A stretch of 64,000 nucleotides of DNA from Hygrophila difformis (taxonomy: Eukaryota > Streptophyta > Magnoliopsida > Lamiales > Acanthaceae), in NCBI GenBank assembly GCA_030278955.1, contig JAOANR010000001.1, positions 23,815,635-23,879,634 of the forward strand, written 5' to 3'. Shown one piece after another: positions 43,060-54,541 of the stretch. Under the pieces are notes generated by a model that was not told the DNA's origin, searched no databases, and saw only the letters and a program-made list of their open reading frames with translations. The position numbers and the translations under genes are program-made. Every line of letters starts with the position of its first letter. Position 1 is the first letter of the stretch.

Positions 43060-43479
43060 AAGAGAAAATGTGAAACCAAAATTATAACCTTCATTTCATT
43101 AAATGGAATGAGTACTTATCCAAATGGTCAAGTCTCTTACTTCAAAATCTAAAAGTTGGGAGTTGAAAAATATTACTCGTAATTAAAACATTATTTACCT
43201 CATTTTTGAGTAAATCTACAATTAATTTAATTAATTAGTTGTAGACTTTGTGCTTTATTTTTAAGTTTTAAATTAAATAAAATTATTTAAACTATTAAAA
43301 TTAGAATTAAATTCGAACTATATTACAATCATGTGGTAGTTTTCACTATGTATTTAACTATATCTCTATTTTATTTTAATTTCCATGCTAAAAGATAGTG
43401 GGACATGAAAGGGTAATATATTGGATTTATAATATTTTAATATGAAGTAATAAATTAAAAAAGAACAAGGGAGCACACA
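43060..43479 (+). repeat. Direct repeat DR2 (420 bp) right of the foldback
   Basis: Starts AAGAGAAAATGTGAAACC immediately after the foldback and ends GGGAGCACACA, as DR1 does. Identity to DR1 is high by eye. It lacks DR1's internal expansion. Confidence 0.9.
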
Positions 43480-44029
43480 TCAAATATTATAAGCATATCT
43501 TACCCAAAAAAAAATATTAAAGCATATGTGTATATATGTAGGTAAGGTGCAACGTAGTGTGGCTACTGTGTGAGGTATGTGAGAGAGAGATAATAGGGGT
43601 AACATGGAGCATGGACTGGCATTGCCATTTATCATGATTTTCTATTTTTCTTTAATAGAATTTACTTTTTAAATAATGTTGAGAAGTCCATAAGCTTTAC
43701 CTTTTTTTCCCTTTCTTTTTGTTTTCTAGTAATAGCAATGATCATTGACAGACTGCATTTGTTTGTTTAAAACTAAATGGATTGGTTTGGTAGGGGATAT
43801 GTTAAATATTGGACTGCTACTACTATTTTCATCATAAAAGTGTACTACAAATATTAATTTTAAGCCTAATAGCATTGCTATGTTTACTGCAAAATTTCGA
43901 TTTTAATGGAATATTCAGTAGTTTTAAGTTACTACTATATAAAAGTAGAAAATAAACAAGTGCATAGAACTTGAATGTATTTCTAGAAGCGTTTTTGGTT
44001 ATTTTGGTCCTAAAAGTAATTTGTACTAT
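43480..44029. other. Intergenic, no gene seen
   Basis: AT-rich DNA with no supported reading frame between the foldback complex and a small MITE. Confidence 0.5.
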
Positions 44030-44150
44030 AGGGATGTTTGGGAGCGAATGAATCCACTAGTAGATGGCATATTGGAAGAGCATATTGTCTCACAGTTTTC
44101 TCTCCGAATTTGCTATCCGCTAGAGAATTCGTTAACTCCTAAACGTCCCC
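44030..44150. mobile_element. Small MITE with GGGATGTTTGGGAG ends
   Basis: The left end GGGATGTTTGGGAG is the inverted repeat of the right end CTCCTAAACGTCCCC (one extra base), with CTATA-like flanks on both sides. The interior has CTATCCGCTAGAGAATTCGT, similar to a fragment near 10125-10176. Target duplication length is uncertain, so the superfamily is not assigned. Confidence 0.65.
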
Positions 44151-44429
44151 TATATAATAGTATATTCGTTCCTTATTATATGTTACATTTCCATACTTTA
44201 TGTAATTGAAGACATATTTTTAACCATTAATAAAATATTTTTTATATTTATTTTTGTATAAATATTTAATATTTTAAAACTACGTGATTAGATGAATCTA
44301 CCATCCCACTTGATTATATTTTTATATAAATATATTGAAATACTTTAACGAATTTACTCAATCAATAATGATAACTATGCAGATGTAACATATAAAAGGA
44401 ACAATTATTTAATTATAAAACTGAATATT

Positions 44430-44701
44430 TGTGATGAGTAATCTTCTGCATGCCTTAGTTGTCCGAAATTGAGCATCATGAGTCATTGTAAATGATGACT
44501 AATCACTTGTCTCATTCCCTATAAATAGGGGTTGTATTTTACCGGTTATACTACAAGTCATTTGAAGGAAAAGAGTTCCCCTCCTCCATTCGTCTACATC
44601 ACTTTCAATTCCATTTCATTACTACTTTTTATAAATATTATATTAGTACAATATATATATACAAACACCTCTATATAGCTAATAGGTTATTTTACACAAC
44701 A
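44430..44701 (+). repeat. 5' LTR of the copia element
   Basis: 272 bp, TG...CA. It contains a TATA-like CCCTATAAATAGG near 44519-44531, a likely promoter for the element transcript. The single difference from the 3' LTR is CATTTCATT here against CATTTTATT there. Confidence 0.95.
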
Positions 44702-44787
44702 CGTTATCAGCACGAGGGGTCTCTACCGGAGTTCTATCGGAGTTCTGTCTTAGGTATAATTTTATATCGTTACTTTTCAATATAATT

Positions 44788-45810
44788 ATGACTAATCTCT
44801 CAAAGCAGGAATTTCTCACGTTATGGGTTTCTGGAGATAATTACATGTCCTGGGCACGGGACGTAAAGATGCACCTGGCATATATGGGGTTGGAAGATAC
44901 TATCGCCCCTGACAAAAAACCATCCAGCCAGGATAAGGCAAGAGCCATGATCTTTCTGTGCCACCATACTGATGAATCTCTGAAACTTCATTATGTGACG
45001 CTGGAATCACCACTTGAACTGTGGCTGAAATTGAAAGAGAGATATGATCATCTCAAAATGACGGTGCTGCCAAAGGCTCGAAGCGAATGGCATAATCTGA
45101 GGCTCCAGGACTTCAAATCAGTCTGTGAGTATAATTCAGCGATGTTTCGTATTACATCGCAACTGACACTTTGTGGAGAAAAAATAACTGAATCTGATAT
45201 GCTGGAAAAAACATTCTCCACATTCCATGCCACAAATCTGGTTTTACAGCAGCAGTACTGTGAGCGGGGTTTTCAAAAATACTCTGAGCTTATCACCTGT
45301 CTACTTCTGGCCGAGCAGAATAAAGAATTATTGCTGAAAAATCATGAATCCAGGCCAACAGGTGCTGCCCCATTTCCTGAAGCAAATGCCACAGAAGCAG
45401 AAAACCAAGTGCGGGATCGTGGGAATCAAAGAAATCAAAATTTTAATCGTGACAGAAATCGGGATCGTGGTCGTGGTAGGCCTGAATCATCTGTGAGAAA
45501 TAAATATCGAAATAAACCTCGATATGAATTCAACCGTAGAAGTGACAACAGGAGGCCCTATAAATCGCAGCCAAAGCCTAAAAGAGATAGGAATAATGAT
45601 CAACCATGTGATCGCTGCGGAATCAAGGGTCACTGGGCCCGAGTTTGTCGAACAGCTAGTCATTTAGCTGAGCTGTACCAGGCCTCGAAAAGGCAAGAAA
45701 GATCTGATCCCGAGACACACCATGTCACCCACGATGATACCTTTGATGATGTTCTGAATGATGATATTACCCACTTGGAGACTGATGACTTTATTGGTGG
45801 CACAAACTGA
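44788..45810 (+). CDS. Copia gag polyprotein
   Basis: An intact 340-codon frame. The N-terminal part (FLTLWVSGDNYMSWARDVKM, LWLKLKERYDH) is the UBN2-like gag domain that assembles virus-like particles. A basic Arg/Asn/Gly-rich stretch (about residues 205-265) precedes a single zinc knuckle CDRCGIKGHWARVC (CX2CX4HX4C) that binds the RNA genome. It stops before pol rather than running into it, leaving a T-rich spacer of about 176 nt. The start was chosen as the first ATG after the primer-binding region, in the context ATTATGACTAATCTC. Confidence 0.93.
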   Translation: MTNLSKQEFLTLWVSGDNYMSWARDVKMHLAYMGLEDTIAPDKKPSSQDKARAMIFLCHHTDESLKLHYVTLESPLELWLKLKERYDHLKMTVLPKARSEWHNLRLQDFKSVCEYNSAMFRITSQLTLCGEKITESDMLEKTFSTFHATNLVLQQQYCERGFQKYSELITCLLLAEQNKELLLKNHESRPTGAAPFPEANATEAENQVRDRGNQRNQNFNRDRNRDRGRGRPESSVRNKYRNKPRYEFNRRSDNRRPYKSQPKPKRDRNNDQPCDRCGIKGHWARVCRTASHLAELYQASKRQERSDPETHHVTHDDTFDDVLNDDITHLETDDFIGGTN

Positions 45811-45986
45811 AAAGGAAAAGTGAAAAGATCGGCTTTATGTTTTGTATTTTGCGTATGATATATTTTGCTTTATGATATTTTGTATTTTAGTGTTTTACTC
45901 CCTGTTTTGTATCCCCCAAGTTATAATGTATTTTGCAGTAATTATATTATATTACTGATGTTGTTTTTATTACCTTCTGAAAAGAA
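45811..45986 (+). other. T-rich spacer between gag and pol
   Basis: 176 nt of T-rich, stop-containing DNA separates the gag stop from the pol start, and pol is in a different frame. It contains pyrimidine stretches and a TTTTGCAG, so it could act as an intron-like segment spliced to join or separate gag and pol, or as a leader for pol translation. This is inference. Confidence 0.5.
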
Positions 45987-48900
45987 ATGGATGGCCAAAT
46001 CGAAAATGAAATCTGCCTCATTGATAGTGCTACAACGCACAGTATCTTAAAAAGCAAAAGCTTTTTCTCCCAATTAAAATTGGGAAAGACCGCAGTGAAA
46101 ACTATAAGCGGTAATGAAAATTGTATTGAATGATCTGGAAGAGCAGTTATATTTCTCCCTAAAGGGACAAAATTGGCATTTGAAAATGCCCTATTTTCAA
46201 GCAAGGCTCGGAGGAACTTGCTAAGTTTTGGTGATATTCGAAAAAATGGCTATCACATTGAAACTTTAAATGAGGCAGGAAATGAGTATGTTTTAATTAC
46301 TCAAACCATCAATGGTGAAAAGTTTGTTCATGAAAAGCTGTCATGTTTGACATCCGGATTATATTATACAAAAATTTATGCGGGAGAAGTACATAACCTA
46401 ATAGGCCTAAAGGCTACTAGTGAATTTATAACCTGGCATGAAAGGCTTGGACATCCGGGCAGCGTGATGTTGAGGCGAATAATTGAAAATTCCAGTGGCC
46501 ATAAATTAAACCATAAAATGGTTTTGAATTCAAATGAGTTTACATGTGCTGCTTGCTATCAAGGAAAATTAATTACAAGACCATCTCCAGCAAAAGTGGG
46601 AATTGAATCCCCTGCATTTTTGGAAAGAATTCAAGGTGATATATGTGGACCAATTGATCCACCTTGTGGACCATTCAAGTACTTTATGGTACTAATTGAT
46701 GCATCAACAAGATGGTCCCATGTCTGTTTATTGTCAACTCGCAACCTAGCATTTGCTAGACTACTTGCACAAATTATTAAATTGCGAGCACAATTTCCTG
46801 ATTATCCAATAAAGAAAATACGCCTTGATAATGCTGGAGAATACACATCAAATGCTTTTGATGATTTTTGCACATCTATTGGTATCATTGTAGAACATCC
46901 AGTTCCGTATGTGCATACCCAAAATGGTCTGGCTGAATCATTAATCAAAAGGTTGCAATTAATTGCACGACCTTTATTGATGAAATCAAAACTCCCCGTT
47001 TCTGCTTGGGGACATGCTATATTACATGCAGCAGCATTAGTAAGAATTAGACCGACAAGCTATCATAGCTACTCCCCTACTCAAATTATAACGGGAAAAG
47101 AACCCGATATTTCCCATTTAAGAATTTTTGGGTGTGCGGTATATGTACCAATAGCACCACCTCAAAGGACAAAAATGGGACCTCAAAGAAGGATGTGCAT
47201 CTATGTCGGGTATGAATCACCTTCGATTATTAAATATCTTGAACCAACAACGGGTGATTTATTTACTGCAAGATTTGCAGATTGTCATTTTGACGAATCA
47301 CATTTCCCGACATTAGGGGGAGGAAGTAATCAACTGAAAAAAGAAATTTCGTGGAAAATCCCACTTGATATCAGTGATCCTCGTACTAAACAATGTGAAT
47401 TAGAAGTCCAAAGAATTGTGCATTTGCAAAGGATTGCAAATCAATTGCCTGATGCCTTCAATGATGCTGCAAGAGTGACAAAATCTTACATTGAAGCAGC
47501 AAATGCACCGGCCAAAATAAATATACCTGAAGGGCAAATCCCAAGGGCTAATGAATCTAATCCACGGCAAAAGCGTGGTAGACCAATGGGTTCCAAAGAT
47601 AAAAATCCACGAAAGAAAAGAATTATACACGTGGATGACGAAAAACCTGAAGAGGTAACAAATTCAACTTTTGAAGAAGTTGATGCTGAAAATGCTAATC
47701 CAGAAGAAAGTGAAACGATTGAAACTGCTTTCAATTATATCACTTCTGGAAAGTATTGGAAACGGAAAGAAATCAAAGTTGATCAAGTATTTGCATATAA
47801 TGTAGCACTTGAGATGATGAAAGATGACGAGGATCCTGAACCAAAATCAGTTGATGAATGTCGGCAAAGGGATGATTGGCCAAAATGGAAAGATGCAATT
47901 AAATCAGAATTGGATTCACTGAACAAAAGAAAAGTATTCGGCCCCATAGTCCAAACACCTGAAAATGTAAAACCAGTTGGCTACAGATGGGTGTTTGTTA
48001 GAAAGAGAAATGAAAATAATGAAATTGCAAGATACAAAGCAAGGCTTGTAGCCCAAGGATTTTCCCAAAGACCGGGAATTGATTTTGAGGAAACATATTC
48101 CCCAGTTATGGATGGAATAACTTTCAGGTATCTCATAAGCCTAGCAGTACGAGAAAAGCTCGAAATGAGGCTGATGGATGTTGTTACTGCTTACTTATAT
48201 GGCTCATTGGAGAATGATATTTATATGAAAATACCTGAAGGATTTAAATTGCCTGAATCTTATAACTCAAAGCCCAGAGAAGTTTATTCCATCAAATTAC
48301 AAAAATCACTTTATGGGCTTAAGCAATCGGGCCGAATGTGGTACAATCGCCTCAGCGAAAGTTTAATTAATGAAGGTTATATAAATGATCCAATATGCCC
48401 ATGTGTTTTTATAAAGAAAAATGGGTCAGAATTTGTAATCGTTGCAGTCTATGTTGACGATTTAAATTTAGTTGGAACTCCTGAAGAGCTAGAAAAGGCT
48501 GTTGAATATCTAAAAAAGGAGTTTGAAATAAAGGATTTTGGAAAAACAAAATTCTACCTTGGCTTGCAAATTGAGCATTTGGATAAGGGTATTTTTGTTC
48601 ATCAATCAGCTTATACCCAAAAGGTATTGAAGCAATTTCGAATGGATTATGCTCATCCGTTAAGTAGTCCAATGGTCGTTCGGACACTTGATCCTGCAAA
48701 GGATCCATTTAGGCCAAAGGGAGATGATGAAGAACAACTTGGCCCAGAAGTGCCATATTTAAGCGCAATTGGCGCGTTAATGTATCTGGCAAATAGCACG
48801 CGACCTGATATCGCGTTTGCTGTTAATTTACTCACAAGATTTAGTTCTTGCCCTACTCAACGACATTGGAAAGGCATAAAGCACATCTTTCGCTATCTCC

Positions 48901-49454
48901 AGGGAACAGTTGACCTTGGGTTATTTTACCCAAAGGATTCTCGACATGAGTTGATCGGATATGCCGATGCAGGATATTTATCAGATCCACACAAAGCCAA
49001 ATCTCAGACATGCTATATTTTTATGTGTGGTGGAACTGCTATCTCATGGAGATCCATGAAACAAACATTAATGGCTACTTCATCAAATCATGCCGAAATA
49101 TTAGCAATCCATGAGGCTAGTCGAGAATGTATTTGGTTGAGGTCAATGACTCATCATATATTAAAAAATTGTGGTTTGGTCATTGAACCAAAAGTTCCCC
49201 CAACAATTTTATTTGAAGATAATTAAGCTTGCATAGCCCAATTGAAAGGGGGTTATATAAAAGGAGATAGAACTAAACACATTTCACCAAAATTTTTCTA
49301 TACCCATGATCTTCAAAAGAATGGTGAAATTGATGTGCAACAAGTTCGATCAGATGAAAACTTAGCAGATCTGTTGACCAAGGCATTGCCGACTGCAACG
49401 TTCGAAAAGCTCGTGAAGAAAATTGGAATGCGGCGGCTTCGAGATATAAAGTGA
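45987..49454 (+). pseudogene. Copia pol polyprotein with two nonsense codons
   Basis: Reading from ATG 45987: the protease motif CLIDSATTHSIL; the integrase zinc region HERLGHPG...CAACYQGK; the DDE core at GDICGP, RLDNAGEYTS and NGLAESL; reverse transcriptase from GYRWVFVRKRNE, through MDVVTAYLYG, to AVYVDDLNLVG; and RNase H with GYADAGYLSD and SSNHAEILAIHEA. TGA at 46131-46133 stands where a Gly codon is usual, just before SGRAVIF, and TAA at 49224-49226 stands within the DN(x)ACIAQ region near the end. There are no frameshifts otherwise, so the long open part (46173-49226) covers integrase to RNase H. The enzymes would copy and integrate the element; this copy would need readthrough or help. 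Confidence 0.93.
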
Positions 49455-49592
49455 TGTCCAAATCAGGGGGAGAAATAAATACAAGAATATTGTACTCTTT
49501 TTCCTTCACTAGGATTTTTTCCCACAGGGTTTTTTTCCTAGTAAGGTTTTAACGAGGCATATTCTTTTGTATAATGGGCATGCAAGGGGGGG

Positions 49593-49864
49593 TGTGATGA
49601 GTAATCTTCTGCATGCCTTAGTTGTCCGAAATTGAGCATCATGAGTCATTGTAAATGATGACTAATCACTTGTCTCATTCCCTATAAATAGGGGTTGTAT
49701 TTTACCGGTTATACTACAAGTCATTTGAAGGAAAAGAGTTCCCCTCCTCCATTCGTCTACATCACTTTCAATTCCATTTTATTACTACTTTTTATAAATA
49801 TTATATTAGTACAATATATATATACAAACACCTCTATATAGCTAATAGGTTATTTTACACAACA
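49593..49864 (+). repeat. 3' LTR of the copia element
   Basis: 272 bp, starting TGTGATGAG right after the polypurine tract and ending ACACAACA before the ATATT duplication. Nearly identical to the 5' LTR. Confidence 0.95.
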
Positions 49865-50725
49865 ATATTTCATTTATTAGTTATTTTAAACTACTATATT
49901 TATGTAATTTCTTAGGATTGAGTTCGTTTTATGAACAAAAAATGAAATGATAACATTTCAATTCTATACCTGTGATACTCTGCTAGAGTTGTGTGAGTTT
50001 ACTATATTGAATATTTTTATTATAAATACGTGTAAATATATAAAAATATATGGATAAATTTTATAGAAGTTGGTAACTTTAAGGGCTAATCTGACAACAA
50101 CTCCAAAAATCCCTAAACCATTGAAAAACCATTTCAATATTCTAAACCTCAAATAAAAAGAGGTAGTTTTATGTTATGCAAAAAAAGAGGTAGTTTTATC
50201 GGCTTAACATGGCATGTAATCTATATCTATATAATCTATCTATTATACAAAAGTAATATCCCATTTCTACAGTAATCATTCACAAAATTTGCTTATGAAC
50301 AGTATAAGCCTTAAAAAAATCCTTATGAACAGTGCTCTCACATAAATCCCACTATCAACAGTAACACTTGACAGGTGTCATCTATACTCTCAACCTGTCA
50401 TCTATGCTCTCATTCATAAAATTGGCGGCTAAATGTGTTCTGAAAATTTTAAAAATTCAACTTTCAAATAAATGGATGCTTATATTAGCTCCAATTCTTT
50501 GGAAGGCAGTCTATAAGTACAACCAACTCTCCCTTCAGAAGCACACCCCTTCATCTTCACTCTCCATCAACCTGCAGCAGTAAAACCCATATCAGCTATT
50601 GAAATGATAAAAGGTCAGTTAAAATTATAGATTGTGTCTGTTTACATTACTGAAAGCTTTATCTTAAAATAAAAAATTACATTCATAGATACCCTTTCAA
50701 TATGTATGCAGGAAATACAAAAGAA

Positions 50726-52916
50726 ATGGTGCCTTGGAAAAATTTCAACGAGCTAAAACCAAAGGATGTCATGGTGGGTGTAAAAGGCCGTTGCATTCGA
50801 AAGTATAACATTACTTCACCAACAAACCCACTGGATGTGACTGAAGTTCATGCAATCTTTCATGATGACCAGGTACAATTTCATTGCTAAATAAATTGTG
50901 TGATTTAAAAAAGTAGAACGCTGACTATAAAATTTCTATATTGCAGGGCACAAAATTCCTGTTCTTTATTCCTAAAATTCTGATAAAACAATTTGATGAG
51001 AAAATTGTTGAAGGAAATACTTATGCTATTATGGGATTTGTAGTGACAAATTATTATGGAAATTACAGAATGACAAAATCCCTTCTTAAAGGAAAATTCA
51101 CCCACAGGACTCTAATAAGATCTGAAAATATACCCCAACTTCCAAATCAACTTTTCTACTTCAAAACATTTGAAGAGATAAAAGCATTTGGCAACCCAAC
51201 AGCAGAAGTTCCATTTGGTAAGATTCCTATATGTTTCCTACTTCCCACTACATAATGCATTTTTTACAATTCTTTAACATAACTAATGAATATTATCATG
51301 TTGCAGATGTTTTGGGAAAAGTTATAAGTTGCAGTGAGCCAAGATCAGTCACAAAACACAATCAAATGGAAGCAAGGGTTGTGGATTTAATGCTTCAAGA
51401 TCTGTCGTAAGTTTATTTCATTATTGACATATATAAAGTACAAGAAAATAAGGTTAGATATGAGTGGTTCTTAAAAAAAATTAATAATAATACCAGTGGG
51501 GATACTATGGTTTGCTCATTATGGGATGGCTTTGGTGATAAAGCGTATGAGTTATTTGGGAAAAGTGAAGCTGAAAATGTTCAAATTCTCATCATACAAT
51601 TCTGTAGAGCAACAGTGTATCAAGGTATGCAATTCCTTATTTAAATAATAGCACAAAATTAAATTATATCACATAATGACACAAGCTAAAGTGTATTTTA
51701 TGAATATTTTCAGGAAAAATTAAGTTAACTAACACCTTCCATGGGACAAAATTGTTGTTAAACCTAGAATGTGATGAAGTAACTAATTTCCGAAGCAGGT
51801 ATAAAATTTCATTTGTATTAACAGGTTTAATGTTTGCAGCAATGTCTTTTTCATATATACATATACTAACAGTTAATTTACTTTTTCAGCTTCAATGACA
51901 AAGACAACAGTGATATAACAATGTACTCAAGTGAATTCCACAATACTCAAGTTAGAAAAAATGAGGTTGAATGCTCTATTAGAGAGTTATGTGAGAATAA
52001 AAAGGTAATAACAATTATGCACATTTATTTTAATAAATTTAAATACTTATTATTGATTGCAAAGAAAAACCAATTAAAGATATAATGTTTCTTTTTTCAA
52101 TAGGGAGGTACTTTTTGGATTACAGGGGTTGTTATAAACATTGAATCTGCTGTTGATTGGTACTATGTTGGCTGCAAACAATGCGCAAAGAAATTATTGC
52201 CACAGGATACTAAGAAGAAATACTTCTGCACAAAGTGTGAAATAGATTATGAAGCAGGCACTATGTTGTACAGGATTATAATGGATGTGGCTGATGAATC
52301 AGGTAGCAGCCAATTTATTGTGTGGGACAAAGACTGCAAACAAATCATTGGCAAGGAAGCTGGTGACCTAAAGACTCTAAATTCAGAGGTAATAATAAAT
52401 TTGTATGTTAGTTTAATTATCTTATCAATTTTGTGATTCAGATTTATTAGTAGTGTTATTGAATATAAATTGTGTTTGTAGGGTGGTATACTGCCATTTG
52501 AGATAGAGGAGGCCTTCTTAAACAAGACATTTAAGTGCAAAATTAGGATAGACGAAAATGAATCCTGGAAATACAACTCTATAGAATCTATTCTGGGGGT
52601 AGATGAGGAGCGTAGTCAGAATTCGATGTCCTCAACATTGATCGAATACTCCATAGGGTTGTTGGAAAATTCAAACAAAGAATGTGAGAGCCATATTCCC
52701 AAAAATTCCTTACAGAGTATGAACACTGAGGTGGAGGGCAGTTTCACAAAGACAGTGGAAAGTTCGGATGTGAGTCAGAATGAAACAAATAATGAGGTGC
52801 TAGATGTTGACACAAATTTGGTTTCATTGAAGAGGAAGTTGGATGATCAGTTCTCAGCAACAAAACCCAAAAGATCAACAAGAATCAAGAAAGAAAAAAA
52901 GAAGCTTTATGAATGA
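50726..52916 (+). CDS. RPA70-like single-strand DNA-binding protein, Helitron-borne
   Basis: Eight exons with consensus splice sites join into an uninterrupted 521-codon protein: 50726-50872, 50947-51217, 51307-51406, 51497-51624, 51714-51798, 51890-52004, 52104-52388, 52482-52916. It starts MVPWKNFNELKPKDVMVGVK, the N-terminal OB-fold of plant RPA1-like proteins. Further OB-folds follow (GKVISCSEPRSVTKH; VCSLWDGFGDKAYELF; FHGTKLLLN), then a C-terminal OB-fold with a four-cysteine zinc site (CKQC...CTKC) and a basic tail (KPKRSTRIKKEKKK), a likely nuclear signal. An AG acceptor at 50710/50711 suggests an upstream 5' untranslated exon (about 50563-50611). RPA-like proteins coat single-stranded DNA and probably assist Helitron strand transfer. 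No inactivating change was seen. Confidence 0.9.
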
Positions 52917-52980
52917 TGGTGTGATTGAAGTAAATCATATTACCTTATGTCTATGAATGGGTATTTTCTGAATTATTGTA

Positions 52981-53290
52981 AAAGGTCACTGAATCATTTT
53001 GATGTAGTTTCTGATTTGGTAGAAATGAAGCCTTATTGCTTCATTCTATATTGTTAAAATCAGTTCTTATTATGGTGTAAGAAATTCAGTGAAATTAGTG
53101 AAGGTGTAGACATCAGTTTTTATTATTGTAAAACGTCACTGAATCATTTTGATGTAATTTCTGATTTGGTAAAAATGAAGCCTTATTGTGAAGCCTTATT
53201 GCTTCATTCTGTATTGTTAAAATCAGTTCTTATTATGTGTAAGAAATTCAGTGAAATTAGTGAAGGTGTAGACATCAGTTTTTATTATGG
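52981..53290. repeat. Tandem duplication, unit of about 150-160 bp
   Basis: Starts AAAGGTCACTGAATCATTTT and AAAACGTCACTGAATCATTT at about 52981 and 53130, and both end in AGACATCAGTTTTTATTAT. The second copy has an inner duplication of the GAAGCCTTATTG stretch. It lies just after the RPA-like gene. Confidence 0.85.
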
Positions 53291-54232
53291 TATTTTAAAT
53301 ATATTAGTGTATAAGCAATATAGCTCATACAACCATTTTGTTGAAAATATGTAAAGTTAGAAATTAATATTTTAAAGGAACACAGTAAAAGAGTCTCTAT
53401 AAAAAGACACAACTAATCACCACCCTATCGTGGAATCATCACAAAACTACAAGTAGTAATGTGGCTGGACTCAAAGTTAAACTGCATTGTAATAGAAGTA
53501 AATCTGCAGAAAATTGTTACCTCACATCTCCTAAGGCTAACACGGTATAATGTGGCTGAACTTATCTTTAACCCCTGTGCCAAAAAAAAAAGAACTTATC
53601 TTTAAGCCCAGTGCAAAAAAAAAAAAAAAACTTATCTTTAACTGTGTTTATAGAACTGCAAAGAGATGGGACAGAGTTTAACAATTAAAATGAGGACACT
53701 TTGAATATCCACAAAACTTAAGAGGAAAAAAATGCAAAACAATTTTCAACCCGAAAACATATGTGTCAACTGATTTAGACCCCCGAATCTGAATTCAAAT
53801 TAAAAGATTTTGGTACAAACAAACCAGATTGTGTATAAAAAGTAGGAAATGAGATTGTGTTGTGATTCTACTGTACTGTGAAACACTGGGAAGTGTGTGG
53901 AGAAAAGTCAAAATCCATAGAGGTCACATCCACTTTAACAAAATTGAAAATCTCTTTGCAGCAATTTTATTATTTCAAATGGTGGGGCAGATAAAGGATA
54001 TCATACATAGAGATCTGTATTTGAGAGATAGGTTGAAGTGAAGATAATAGAAGGGAAAAAAAAACTAATTACTTAATGAACATAAAACAGTGTTTTTATG
54101 GTTTTGGAATCCTCTGTTAATTAAAAAAGTAAATACCTCAAAAACAAGTATAACACTTATTGTGAAATTACTTAAATGCTCTATAAGAAAAACTGTATAT
54201 GTTTAGTATTTTTTGCTATAAATATTTTACTT

Positions 54233-54541
54233 AATTTAATTATTTAGTGAATAACATTAAGAAATGAAAATAGGTTATTGAAAGGAGAAAAAAGGTTGGT
54301 GTACTATCCATGGGGAACTGTGCTTCCTTTATAAGTTCACCAGATAAAGCCTTGCATTAAGCCTCAAACATCCCCTACAAAAAGGTTGAATTTAATTATT
54401 TTGTGAATAACCTTAAGAAATGAAAATAGGTTATTGAAAGGAGAAAAAAGGTTGGTGTAATATCCATGGGGAACTGTGCTACCTTTATAAGTTCACCAGA
54501 TAAAGCCTTGCATTAAGCCTCGAACATCCCCTACAAAAAGT
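54233..54541. repeat. Tandem duplication, unit of about 153 bp
   Basis: Two adjacent copies (about 54233-54384 and 54388-54541) share AATAGGTTATTGAAAGGAG, TCCATGGGGAACTGTGC and CCTTTATAAGTTCACC. The TTTATAAG in each copy is TATA-like, so this may be a duplicated promoter for transcripts on the plus strand. This is inference. Confidence 0.8.

Larger units (their letters stand above)
44430..49864 (+). mobile_element. Near-complete Ty1/copia retrotransposon, young
   Basis: A 5.4 kb element with 272-bp LTRs, flanked by perfect 5-bp duplications ATATT (44425-44429 and 49865-49869). The LTRs begin TGTGATGAG and end ACACAACA. I see one difference between them, so insertion was recent. A primer-binding-like CGTTATCAGCACGAG follows the 5' LTR and a polypurine tract (GCAAGGGGGGG) precedes the 3' LTR. 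The gene order gag, protease, integrase, RT, RNase H is the copia order. Pol has two nonsense codons, so this copy is probably not autonomous. Confidence 0.96.

Noticed and set aside
41380..43479. Direct repeats as LTRs of a retrotransposon
   Set aside because: No primer-binding site, polypurine tract or TG...CA ends, and the interior is just an inverted repeat; kept as a finding but not called an LTR element.
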